Below, in pieces: positions 43,275 through 51,997 of a stretch of 64,000 nt of DNA (position 1 is the first letter of the stretch; each line of letters begins with the position of its first letter). The notes below the pieces were generated by a model. It was given only the letters and a program-made list of their open reading frames with translations, searched no databases and was not told the origin of the DNA. Both the position numbers and the translations under genes were made by a program. Source of the stretch: Onstottus_B arcticum (lineage in GTDB: Bacteria > Acidobacteriota > Blastocatellia > UBA7656); assembly GCA_038040485.1 (NCBI GenBank), contig JBBPIE010000005.1, forward strand, positions 186,001-250,000. The letters run 5' to 3'.

Positions 43275-43568
43275 ATGAGACACCTGCCAGATCGATGCCT
43301 AAATGCGAGCCAGGGCCAAGCCGATATCAGGTGTTTTGAAATCACGATTGGCCGCCGCCTGTACGATGACACGAATTGGTACGAAGAGCCTGAGATCGAG
43401 AAGCACTCTCAGACTGTCAAGGAGGCCACGCTTAGCAGCGGTCGAGTGTTCTCCGAGCAACTAGCTGAGGTTGTGGCAATATGCAGCTTTTGCGAGGAAC
43501 ATTGTCTGGGTAAGAGCGATGGCCCGTCCCGGATTCCTCCGTACCAGTTCACAACGAGGGATCCTTAA
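43275..43568 (+). CDS. possible small protein or gene remnant
   Basis: 97 codons from an ATG at 43275 without a clear ribosome site. From about residue 18 the composition looks coding (CFEITIGRRLYDDTNWYEEP, AEVVAICSFCEEHCLGKSDG), with four Cys near the end. No family recognised; it may be the 3' part of a broken gene in the RHS debris zone. Confidence 0.35.
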   Translation: MRHLPDRCLNASQGQADIRCFEITIGRRLYDDTNWYEEPEIEKHSQTVKEATLSSGRVFSEQLAEVVAICSFCEEHCLGKSDGPSRIPPYQFTTRDP

Positions 43569-43757
43569 CCAAGCAAGCGATCACCGTAATCGAGATGCTC
43601 AAACCTAGCTTCTTTTGCATCTCTGAAGAAATGAACTTCAAGCTTCGAGACAATGTGGCGGACAGTCGCCAAATCTACTCGCACGGAGCTCAATCCAGAC
43701 GCACGTCCGGTGATCCGCTACCCTGCTTTTGTATTGCATGAAGCCGCTTGTGAGACC

Positions 43758-43958
43758 TCAACGGCGTTTCGTGTAGGGCCCAATGAGCGACCGCTTGCAG
43801 ATCAGAGTGTGCCCGCCGGCGTCTTCCATCAAGTGGAGACGGCCTCGCCTGATCCAGTCGTAGACAGTCCGGCGACAGATTCGCGCGACGTAGACAACCT
43901 CCTTGATGCTCAGTAACTCGCTATCCTTCTCACAATCAGGGCAGTACGCTTGAAGCAT
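43758..43958 (-). CDS. excisionase-like helix-turn-helix protein
   Basis: Protein of 66 aa; GAGGAACC lies seven bases before the ATG at 43958 (the longer frame to 44093 is less likely). Starts with CPDCEKDSELLSIKEVVYVA and continues ICRRTVYDWIRRGRLHLMED, the HTH_17/MerR-like fold of excisionases and small regulators; the CPDC pair may be half of a zinc site. It may control an integrated element or nearby small genes, but no integrase is present. Confidence 0.62.
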   Translation of the reverse strand: MLQAYCPDCEKDSELLSIKEVVYVARICRRTVYDWIRRGRLHLMEDAGGHTLICKRSLIGPYTKRR

Positions 43959-44264
43959 TGCTTGGTTCCTCGCTGATAATGTTTTGGGTCTGCTAAGTAT
44001 GTAGACGCGGTTTCGGGGAGCCTCGCTGCAAGAACGAAAAAGTAGTGAGAAGGAAAAGAAGACGGTGAGACGGTCGGCGGCGAGGCTGGTCAACCGTGCT
44101 GTACGACTCGCGTTGCAGCAGCGAGGGTCGAGACGAGGACGCGTTTAGTCACGGACGGGACGGCAGGAAGCCGTAGGTCGCTCAGGCCGGGCCGCTGAAG
44201 ACCGGGTGGTCTAAGCCATAGGCAGGTCGTTCCGGTGGTACTTGGCGAAGGGATTCGGTGAACC
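43959..44264. other. spacer without gene
   Basis: No reading frame with coding character and no clear hairpin. Upstream of the excisionase-like gene and downstream of acpS; probably contains the former's promoter. Confidence 0.4.
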
Positions 44265-44642
44265 TCACGACTCAAGCACGACCTGAGCGATCGCGAGGTC
44301 ACGGGTGTGAGTGAGTGAGAGGTGAACTTTCCGAGCGCCGATCTCGAGAAGCCGCTCGAGCGCGCGGCCTCGAAGCTGAATCACAGGCGCGCCCGCTTCC
44401 TGAGCAACAACCTCGATGTCACGCCAGCCGACGCCGCTGCCCCATCCAGTCCCGAGCCCTTTCATGACGGCTTCTTTGGCCGCAAATCTTGCGGCGTAGC
44501 TCATGAGCTGTGAACCTCGTTTCTCGCAGTAGTCGATCTCGCCTTGGGTGAACACGCGGTCACGAAAGCGTTCGCCTCGGCGTGCGAACACCTCTTCGAT
44601 CCTTGAGACTTCGACTATGTCGATTCCAATCGCGATGATCAT
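44265..44642 (-). CDS. acpS: holo-[acyl-carrier-protein] synthase
   Basis: Protein of 125 aa, usual size. IGIDIVEVSRIEEVFAR holds the Mg-binding Asp, and RFAAKEAVMKGLGTG the Glu/Lys active-site block; LSLTHTRDLAIAQVVLE closes the fold. It transfers 4'-phosphopantetheine from CoA to acyl carrier protein. The ATG at 44642 is preferred over a TTG one codon earlier. It lies 36 bp after rnz and is likely co-transcribed. Confidence 0.95.
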   Translation of the reverse strand: MIIAIGIDIVEVSRIEEVFARRGERFRDRVFTQGEIDYCEKRGSQLMSYAARFAAKEAVMKGLGTGWGSGVGWRDIEVVAQEAGAPVIQLRGRALERLLEIGARKVHLSLTHTRDLAIAQVVLES

Positions 44643-44678
44643 CAATTGTCGGCGGGGCGGACGCCCGCGCTCCCAAGT

Positions 44679-45590
44679 TCAAACCGTCACTTCTGCCAAT
44701 TCCTGCGCAAGCGAAGTCTCGGCGAAGATTGCGCGCGCTTCCTCGAGTAGCGGAGTCGCATCCGGATAGCGCGTGCTGAAGTGAGTAATCAGGAGCCGCC
44801 GCGCGCCCGCTTCCAAAGCTGTTCGAGCCGCCTGCGCCGCGGTTGAGTGTCCATATTGCCTCGCTTCGTCAGTCAGGTCTTCGGTAAAGGTCGCTTCGTG
44901 AATCAGCAGGTCAACGCCCCGCGCCAGCTCAACCGACGAGGCACACGGACGTGTGTCGAGACAATACGCGACCGACTTCCCCGCCCTTTCGGGTCCCAGG
45001 ACTTCATGGGGCTCGACCACTCTTCCGCTGTCGAGCTTCACCGAGGCACCCGACTGCAAGACTCCAAACATCGGGCCCTCGGGTACGCCCAACTCTCTTG
45101 CCCGATCAAGGTTGAAACGGCCGGGTTTGGGCCGCTCTTCGACTCGATACCCGAGCGCAAAGACTCGATGATCCAGCGCGTGAGCGCTCACCCCGTAGTC
45201 GGGCGCTTCATACACAGCCGTCAACTCACTCATCGAGCTGAACTCACGAATGACAAGCGGATATTCGACGTAGAGAGTCTTCATCCGCGCAAGAGTGTCT
45301 AGGTACTCGCGAATCCCGGCGGGTCCTACGAGCGTCAGCTCTTGAGTGCGCCGATCGAGTCCCAGGGTCCCCAGTAGTCCGGCCAGCCCGTTGAAATGAT
45401 CGCCGTGGAGATGAGTGATAAATACCGCCGCCAGACGGCTCGGCGAAAGCCCCGCGCGGGCGATCTGCATTTGCGTGCCTTCGCCGCAATCAAACAAGAG
45501 CCAATCGCGCTCGCAGACCACTGCAAGCGCGCTGAGCCCGCGCTTGAGCGTTGGCTTACCCGAGCTTGTCCCAAGCGGTACGACTTTCAT
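44679..45590 (-). CDS. rnz: ribonuclease Z
   Basis: Protein of 303 aa. MKVVPLGTSSGKPTLKRGLS is the typical N-terminus; THLHGDHFNGLAGLLGTLGL at 59-78 is the zinc-binding beta-lactamase motif. PEGPMFGVLQSGASVKL is the exosite-proximal segment, LIHEATF carries a His/Glu pair, and ITHFSTRY is the late His motif. It cuts the 3' trailer of tRNA precursors, or degrades RNA. It precedes acpS by 36 bp. Confidence 0.94.
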   Translation of the reverse strand: MKVVPLGTSSGKPTLKRGLSALAVVCERDWLLFDCGEGTQMQIARAGLSPSRLAAVFITHLHGDHFNGLAGLLGTLGLDRRTQELTLVGPAGIREYLDTLARMKTLYVEYPLVIREFSSMSELTAVYEAPDYGVSAHALDHRVFALGYRVEERPKPGRFNLDRARELGVPEGPMFGVLQSGASVKLDSGRVVEPHEVLGPERAGKSVAYCLDTRPCASSVELARGVDLLIHEATFTEDLTDEARQYGHSTAAQAARTALEAGARRLLITHFSTRYPDATPLLEEARAIFAETSLAQELAEVTV

Positions 45591-45798
45591 AAGCGAGTTA
45601 CACTAACACATGGTCTGCGATCCGGGCACGGCTCGACTCCAGCTTCAGCGCCGGCTTGACTCGCCGCGCTCCGACGCCCTAGCAAAGTCACCTTGCGCTT
45701 AGAAACCCGGTGACATCCGCGCGATTGATCTGATAGACTCTCCTCGTTCGAATCCGAGGACTCCCAATTCAGACGACTCCAGTTCGGAGAAAACCTTT

Positions 45799-46887
45799 AT
45801 GAAATTCCGTAGATCAATCCCATTGCTCGCGATTGTACTGGCGTGTTCTCTTGCGAGCAGCGCGCAACAAAAACAACCCAAACTCGCAAACAGCCAGTCA
45901 ACGGAGACGGGTCCGCAGCCGCAGCTCGTGATCGAATCTCTTACCCACGACTTTGGCGAACTGAAGTCGGGCACACCATTGCGCTACGCCTTCAAGGTCA
46001 AGAACACCGGCAAGGCCGATCTGGTCATTGAGAGCGTCAGCCCCAGCTGAGGATGCGCCAAAGGCGACTATGACAAAGTCGTGCCTCCTGGTAAGGAGGG
46101 AAAGATCGAACTTGCAGTCGAGCACACCGAAGGATACGTTGGTGAAACCGCCAAGCAAGCTTCGGTCGTCACAAACGATCCAAAGAATCGTACTTTCATC
46201 CTGTACCTTCGCGCCCGATTCACAGCAGAAAACACTCCCGTTGGGCCGCCGGCGCCGGTCAAGCCTTCGAGCGCGTTTAATGTTGAACCTGCCGACAAAT
46301 GGATCACCAGCGTCCTTAGCGGCGGCAGCGCGGCCAACAGCTTTTATCTGGTGAACACTCAAACAAACCCGGTTCACGCGAAGACGGTCGTCGCGGGCGG
46401 CACCGACTTCAAGGCCACTCTCGAGCCAATTCAGGACGGACGGCGCTACGAAGTGAAGGTAACGACAAATCCGGCGCTCAAGCCCGGCCACTACACGCAG
46501 ACTATTCGAATAACGACTGACAATCCGGCGGCGCCTGAAACTTCGATCGATGTCGACTTGACCGTCTACCCGCACGTCTTCGTGTCTCCGACTTCGATCA
46601 TCATGCCGCGGCTGCCGTCGACTTCTGATCTGTCGGCGATAAACTGGCCGGTGATATTTGTGCGCAAGCTCCGCGAAGGAGGGTTGAAGATCAAGAGTTT
46701 CAGCTCGACCCTTCCCTTCCTAAAGCTCGATTTGCTGACGGAGACCGAGGGGCAAGTCTACAAGATTCGCCTGACACTGGACGCCACAAAGATAAAACCG
46801 GGCGAGTTCAAAGGTAAGGTTCGCATCGAAACCAACGACCCGGAGGGCTCAGTCTTTGAAGTGCCAATCCAGGGTTCGTTCAGTTAG
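45799..46887 (+). CDS. DUF1573 secreted protein with in-frame TGA at a conserved Cys (possible selenoprotein)
   Basis: The frame from 45799 (signal peptide SIPLLAIVLACSLASSAQ) reaches TGA at codon 84 (46048-46050) and continues in the same frame to a TAG at 46887, 362 residues if read through. The residues around the TGA are VIESVSPS-[TGA]-GCAKGDY. DUF1573 proteins have a CGC motif exactly here, so TGA stands for the first Cys. The domain then continues normally (VPPGKEGKIELAVEHTEG, ASVVTNDPKNRTFILYL), with a second half (about 170-362) of similar beta folds. Either selenocysteine, a one-base error (TGC to TGA), or a recent nonsense mutation. Downstream codons show no decay. A hairpin lies at 46063-46085. 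Confidence 0.75.
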
Positions 46888-46911
46888 CAGGGAAATCGCT
46901 CAAACGCGTGG

Positions 46912-46938
46912 GGCCGTCCGGCAAGCCGGGCGGCCTTT
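46912..46938 (+). terminator. Rho-independent terminator after DUF1573 gene
   Basis: GGCCGTCCGGC-AA-GCCGGGCGGCC, an 11-bp stem with one mismatch-type pair and a short loop, followed by TTT. Located 25 bp after the stop. Confidence 0.8.
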
Positions 46939-47346
46939 CCATCCGTCAGCAGTCATGTTCTCTCAAGTCTGAAGCGAACGGTTAGGATTGAGAAGCCAGC
47001 TTGCCTTAGCTTGAGTGCGAGATTTAATATAAACTCTCAGGTGGAGGCGGTGAATGACTCCACCTGGCGGGCGCACCGATGGCTAATAAGGATCGAGCCT
47101 GAACGTCTTGATTGATTCCCCGAGCTGGATGAAGCTCTCTCCTGTCCCCTGATGCTGAGAAAAGAAAAGCGCTCGCGGAGGCAACTCACAGCCGTCGCAG
47201 CGCTTTCGGAATCAGTCACCCAAAAAAAAGGTCTCAGCTTAATCAGACTTATTTTGTGACGCAACGAGTTAGTTGCAATCCTTGCATCCTCACGTTGGAC
47301 AATTGCAGACCGGTAGGAAGAAGTCACGGTTGAGGAGGTATCTCGG
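46939..47346. other. spacer without gene
   Basis: No coding frame. An 8-bp inverted repeat, AAAGCGCT/AGCGCTTT, brackets about 25 bases at 47165-47211. A poly-A run of eight lies at 47222-47229. GAGGAGG precedes the next ATG. Nothing recognised as a riboswitch. Confidence 0.45.
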
Positions 47347-50300
47347 ATGAATAAGCTCAAAGTTGTATTGCCGGGCATCGTAGCGCTCTTATTCGCGGTC
47401 TGTCCCTCTCTGTTCGTTGTCAGCGCTAGTCCACCCGCGCGCGTTCAGCCACCGCAACAAGTGCCCCTGGCGCCCAGTGCGATACAACTTGAACCGGTGG
47501 TCACGACGGGGCTGACAAGCCCGATCTATGTAACCAACGCCAAGGATGGCACGAACCGCCTCTTCATAGTCGAACAGCCGGGCACCATTAAGGTGCGTCA
47601 GCCAGTTGGCACTGTTTCAACCTTCCTGGACATTACATCGAGAGTCTTCTTTGGCGGTGGCAACGATGAGCGGGGTCTGCTTGGCCTGGCTTTTCATCCA
47701 CAGTATGCGACCAACCGCCGCTTTTTCGTGCACTATACGCGTGAAAACGCTACGCAAACGAATGTGATAGCCGAGTACCGCGCGTCAGCCACGAACCCTA
47801 ACGATGTCGAGAAGGACGGGATGGGAAATCCTATCGAGATCGAAGTGCTTGCAATGCCGCAGCCGTTCAGCAATCACAACGGCGGGATGATAGAGTTCGG
47901 CCCCGACGGTTTTCTTTATATTGCGAAGGGCGACGGAGGGTCCGGCGATGATCCGGGCAACCGTGCGCAGAACCTCAACGAGCTTCTGGGTAAAATACTT
48001 CGCATAAATATTATCGATCCTCCGCCGCCACCGCCGCCTGCCGCGCAATACACGTCACCGGTGACAAATCCGTTCTGTTGCGGAACCGTTGCCGGACGCG
48101 ATGAAATATACGCATACGGAATGAGAAACACCTGGCGCTTCTCGTTCGACCGCGGGGGCACGAACCAGCTCTATGCCGGCGACGTAGGGCAAAACGCCTG
48201 GGAGGAGATTGACATCATCACGCTGGGGGGCAACTACGGCTGGCGAGTATTTGAGGGAATGCACTGCACCGGCAATGATGCGGGGTTATGCACCGGTACG
48301 TCGGCGTGTAATATCAACGGATACACTTGCCCGATACTCGAATACGCTTCGGGAGGCAGTCCGCGCTGCTCGGTAACAGGCGGCTACGTTTATCGTGGAA
48401 CGCAGATGAGCCTCCCGCTCGGGACTTACGTATATGCCGACTTCTGCACGGGTGAAATATTTCAGTACCCTCCGCCTATGGGCCAACCCAACCCGCACCT
48501 GCTGCTTGATACCAGTCTTTTCATCGCGTCGTTCGGCGAAGATGAAGCCGGCGAGATCTACGTGGTCGGACGCGGCGGCACAATCCATCGAATAGCAGCC
48601 GTCCCTACGGCCATAGAACTTGCCGAGCTTAAGGCCACCGGTTACGACGAAGGAGTCTCGATCGAATGGCAGACCGGTTATGAAGTAGACAACCTGGGGT
48701 TCAACCTGTATCGAGACGCAAATGGAGAGCGCACCCGAGTGAATCCGCAGATGCTTGCCGGCTCCGCCTTATTAGCGGGTCAAGGGGCCACTCTCACGGC
48801 CGGCAAGTCATATTCGTGGTGGGACAGCCTGTCTCGAGACAAACAAGGCGCACAGTATTGGCTGGAGGAGCTGAACCTCGAAGGGCAAAGCAAGTGGCAT
48901 GGCCCGATCGCCATCAACTATGCGAGTAAGCTCACCGCAACCGCCGGACGTGTACAGGCGATTGCGTTAGCCAGCCTTGGTAGAGACGAGAGCCAGGAGA
49001 ATTCAACTCAGCCTGCGAGCCGAAAAGCGCCGCAATCAAACCTTACCCCAGCACAGTCCCACGCTCAGTCCAGCCTGGCCGGCAGCCCTGCAGTAAAACT
49101 CTCGGTGCGCGAAGGCGGCTGGTTCCGAGTGACTCAGCAAGAACTCGTGCGGGCGGGACTCGACTCCGGGGTCGATCCTCGCTTCCTGCAGCTCTACGCT
49201 GATGGGCAAGAACAGCCGGTCCTGGTGACCGGAGAGAAGGACGGACGGTTCAATGCATCGGACGCATTAGAGTTTTACGGCATCGGGCTTGATACGCCGT
49301 CTACTGACATCCGCGTGTACTGGTTAACAGCAGGTTCGCAACCGGGAAAACGTATACAGCAAGCACAAGGAAAACCTGGGCAGCTGGCCGCCGCAAGCTT
49401 CTCCCATACGGTAGAGCGCAAAGACCGGGCGATCTACTTTTCCGCGCTCAAGAATGGGAATAAGGAGAACTTCTTTGGAGCCGTAGTCGCTGGAGAGCCC
49501 GTATCTCAGCCGGTAACACTACAACATGTCGATCTGGCATCGGCAGGGGACGCCCAGCTCGAGATAGCATTGCAAGGCGTAACCCAGGGCTCGCATCAAG
49601 TAAAGATATTCCTCAATGGCGCAGAGGCAGGAACGGTAGTTTTTGCTGGACAGGCTCAGGGCCTTGCGAAGCTCTCAATACCTCAAACCATCCTAAGTGA
49701 AGGGCAGAATCAAGTGACTCTGGCGCGGGAAGGAGGGGAGACCGACATAAGCCTTGTAGAGTATGCTCGTCTAACCTACTGGCACACTTACACAGCAGAC
49801 AACGATGCCTTGAGTTTTACGGTGTCCGGCAAACAGCGGGTGACGGTTAATGGCTTTAGCAATAAGCTCATACGACTGATCGACATCACCGATCCGGGCG
49901 CAGTCCAGGAGGTCCGGGGAACTGTTGCTCAGGACAAGTCAGGGTTCGCAATAACCGCAACGGCGTCAAAGCCGGGGCAGCGAACGTTGCTGGCTTTCAC
50001 CGGCGAGCGGGTCAAGAAACCAGCGGCCGTCACAGCCAACTACCCATCAGACTGGCGAAATCCAAGACACTCGGCGGACCTTGTCATCATCTCTCATCGC
50101 AACTTCGTGGACAGCGTTGAGCCGCTCGCGGCGCTGCGAGAGGGCCAGGGTTTGTCGGTAAGCGTCATTGATGTCGAGGACCTCTATGATGAGTTCAACT
50201 ATGGAAACAAGTCTCCGTTAGCGCTGAGAGATTTTCTCGGATTCGCGAGATCAAATTGGAAGAAGGCCCCACGCTTCGTCCTGTTTGCTGGAGATTCCAG

Positions 50301-51099
50301 CTTCGATCCGAGGAACTACCTCGGCGGAGGAGATTTCGATCTGGTGCCGACGAAACTCGTAGACGCAGCATACCTGGAGACGGCCAGCGACGAATGGTTT
50401 GCAGATTTCAACTCGGATGGACTTTCCGATATGGCCGTTGGGCGATTGCCAATTCGCGATGCCGGCGAAGCGGAGACAATGGTGTCCAAGATCGTCGGCT
50501 ACAACAGATCCACAAGACCCGATGGGGTGCTGCTGGTGAGCGATGCCAACGACTCATTTGATTTTGAGGCAGCGAGCGCCGAGCTTCGAGCGCTGGTTCC
50601 GGCAGGAGTTGGAGTGGACGAAATCCGTCGCGGCCAGTGGGGCAGCGGAGCGAGGGACAAGCTTGTAGAGAGCCTCAGTCGCGGGCAGATGATAGTCAAC
50701 TACACGGGACATGGATCTGCGGATATGTGGAGAGGTCAGCTCCTTTCATCAGCGGATGCGAGAAGGTTGACCAATGGAGATCGCCTGCCCTTGTTCGTGA
50801 TAATGACGTGTCTGAACGGCTACTTCCACGACGCGGCTGTCGATAGTCTGGCTGAGTCGCTGATGAAAGCGGAGCGTGGTGGAGCGGTTGCGGTGTGGGC
50901 GTCTTCGGCGATGACTGTCCCAAATGCGCAGGCAATGATGAATCAGGAGCTCTATCGCTTGATTTTCGCTCCAAACAGCTCGAGCGCTCAATCACTGACG
51001 CTGGGTGAGGCTATTGCACGCGCAAAAGCCTCGGTGACCGACGCTGACCTACGCGGGACCTGGATATTGTTTGGCGATCCCACGATGAAGCTCAAGTAG
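47347..51099 (+). CDS. secreted fusion of sugar-dehydrogenase-like propeller and gingipain (C25) peptidase
   Basis: Protein of 1250 aa with GAGGAGG before the ATG and a signal peptide (LPGIVALLFAVCPSLFVVSA). Residues about 45-415 are a PQQ-type glucose/sorbosone dehydrogenase propeller (LFIVEQPGTIKV, ERGLLGLAFHPQY, SNHNGGMIEFGPDGFLYIAK, YGMRNTWRFSFD). Residues about 425-520 are a linker domain (IEWQTGYEVDNLGFNLYRDA); about 570-900 beta domains. The end is peptidase C25: ADLVIISHRNFVDSVEPLAA, FVLFAGDSSFDPRNYL, NYTGHGS with His1122, and IMTCLNGYF with Cys1155, the catalytic pair. Exported protease with a possible sugar-oxidising or structural front. Confidence 0.88.
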   Translation: MNKLKVVLPGIVALLFAVCPSLFVVSASPPARVQPPQQVPLAPSAIQLEPVVTTGLTSPIYVTNAKDGTNRLFIVEQPGTIKVRQPVGTVSTFLDITSRVFFGGGNDERGLLGLAFHPQYATNRRFFVHYTRENATQTNVIAEYRASATNPNDVEKDGMGNPIEIEVLAMPQPFSNHNGGMIEFGPDGFLYIAKGDGGSGDDPGNRAQNLNELLGKILRINIIDPPPPPPPAAQYTSPVTNPFCCGTVAGRDEIYAYGMRNTWRFSFDRGGTNQLYAGDVGQNAWEEIDIITLGGNYGWRVFEGMHCTGNDAGLCTGTSACNINGYTCPILEYASGGSPRCSVTGGYVYRGTQMSLPLGTYVYADFCTGEIFQYPPPMGQPNPHLLLDTSLFIASFGEDEAGEIYVVGRGGTIHRIAAVPTAIELAELKATGYDEGVSIEWQTGYEVDNLGFNLYRDANGERTRVNPQMLAGSALLAGQGATLTAGKSYSWWDSLSRDKQGAQYWLEELNLEGQSKWHGPIAINYASKLTATAGRVQAIALASLGRDESQENSTQPASRKAPQSNLTPAQSHAQSSLAGSPAVKLSVREGGWFRVTQQELVRAGLDSGVDPRFLQLYADGQEQPVLVTGEKDGRFNASDALEFYGIGLDTPSTDIRVYWLTAGSQPGKRIQQAQGKPGQLAAASFSHTVERKDRAIYFSALKNGNKENFFGAVVAGEPVSQPVTLQHVDLASAGDAQLEIALQGVTQGSHQVKIFLNGAEAGTVVFAGQAQGLAKLSIPQTILSEGQNQVTLAREGGETDISLVEYARLTYWHTYTADNDALSFTVSGKQRVTVNGFSNKLIRLIDITDPGAVQEVRGTVAQDKSGFAITATASKPGQRTLLAFTGERVKKPAAVTANYPSDWRNPRHSADLVIISHRNFVDSVEPLAALREGQGLSVSVIDVEDLYDEFNYGNKSPLALRDFLGFARSNWKKAPRFVLFAGDSSFDPRNYLGGGDFDLVPTKLVDAAYLETASDEWFADFNSDGLSDMAVGRLPIRDAGEAETMVSKIVGYNRSTRPDGVLLVSDANDSFDFEAASAELRALVPAGVGVDEIRRGQWGSGARDKLVESLSRGQMIVNYTGHGSADMWRGQLLSSADARRLTNGDRLPLFVIMTCLNGYFHDAAVDSLAESLMKAERGGAVAVWASSAMTVPNAQAMMNQELYRLIFAPNSSSAQSLTLGEAIARAKASVTDADLRGTWILFGDPTMKLK

Positions 51100-51276
51100 A
51101 TCCACGTGGTCAACCTCAACGGTCGAGGTCTGTTGCCTTACCCAGCACCGGACTGGCTCCGACAACCACGTTCGGCTTTGCCTGAACAAAGCCCTCTTCG
51201 CTGAGGCCGGTTCAACTATTGCCTTCCGGGCCGCAAACTTGACGCTGCCGGAGCCGCTCACTACACTTCTAGGCAG

Positions 51277-51975
51277 ATGAAAAACGCACTCGTCACGAGC
51301 AAGAATAATGGCAACTCTGATGAAGCCTGCGCTGCTGTAGAACGCCTCGCCGAAGCCAACCTTCCGACCGAATTCGGTATGTTTCGGATTGTGGCTTTTA
51401 AGAGCAACCTGACCGGCGAGGACTTTCCTGTTCTGGTCAAAGGCGAGCTGAACGCCGAGACGCCCAGCCTGGTGCGCATTCACTCGCAGTGCCTTACCGG
51501 CGATGTGTTTCACTCGTTGAAATGCGATTGCGGGCGCCAACTCCAGCGCGCGATGGAGTTGATCCAGACTGAAGGACACGGGGTCATCATCTATCAACAG
51601 CAAGAGGGTCGCGGGATAGGAATCACCAACAAGATTCGAGCTTACGCGCTCCAGGATGCCGGGCAGGACACCGTCGAAGCAAACATCTCGCTCGGCTTCG
51701 AAGCCGACTTGCGTCAGTACGAGTGTTGCGCCGAGATAATCAAACAGCTCGGACTGCAACGCATCCGATTGATGTCAAACAACCCGGATAAAATCGCGGC
51801 GGTGCAACAAGCCGGCATAGAAATCGTCGAGCGCGTGTCCCTTGAAGTCGAGCCGCACGAGAAGTCCATGGGCTATATGAAGACTAAGAAAGAGAAGATG
51901 GGTCATCTTCTTGAAAAGGTAGACTCAGAAGTCAACGCGCGCGTTCTATCCTCAAACCCGTGCACGAAGCGGTGA
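51277..51975 (+). CDS. ribA: GTP cyclohydrolase II
   Basis: Protein of 232 aa. VRIHSQCLTGDVFHSLKCDC gives the three zinc Cys; IYQQQEGRGIGITNKIRAYA has the catalytic Arg/Tyr segment; DTVEANISLGFEADLRQYEC and IRLMSNNPDKI are further family blocks. It opens GTP to the first intermediate of riboflavin synthesis. It is a stand-alone RibA, not fused to RibB, and no other rib gene is near. The ATG at 51277 lacks a strong ribosome site. Confidence 0.93.
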   Translation: MKNALVTSKNNGNSDEACAAVERLAEANLPTEFGMFRIVAFKSNLTGEDFPVLVKGELNAETPSLVRIHSQCLTGDVFHSLKCDCGRQLQRAMELIQTEGHGVIIYQQQEGRGIGITNKIRAYALQDAGQDTVEANISLGFEADLRQYECCAEIIKQLGLQRIRLMSNNPDKIAAVQQAGIEIVERVSLEVEPHEKSMGYMKTKKEKMGHLLEKVDSEVNARVLSSNPCTKR

Positions 51976-51997
51976 CGGCTTGGCTCCAACCTCTTCT

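Noticed and set aside
45740..45775. tRNA T-arm-like sequence (TCGTTCGAATCCGAGG)
   Set aside because: The stem does not pair in the proper register with a 7-base loop, and no acceptor or anticodon stem is found on either side.
46081..46887. separate gene starting at GTG 46081
   Set aside because: It lies in the same frame as the upstream DUF1573 part, begins in mid-domain and lacks a ribosome site at proper spacing; a split gene or recoded stop is more likely.
47155..47235. possible c-di-GMP or other riboswitch upstream of the propeller/protease gene
   Set aside because: Only an 8-bp stem and a poly-A run are visible; conserved riboswitch cores are not recognisable.
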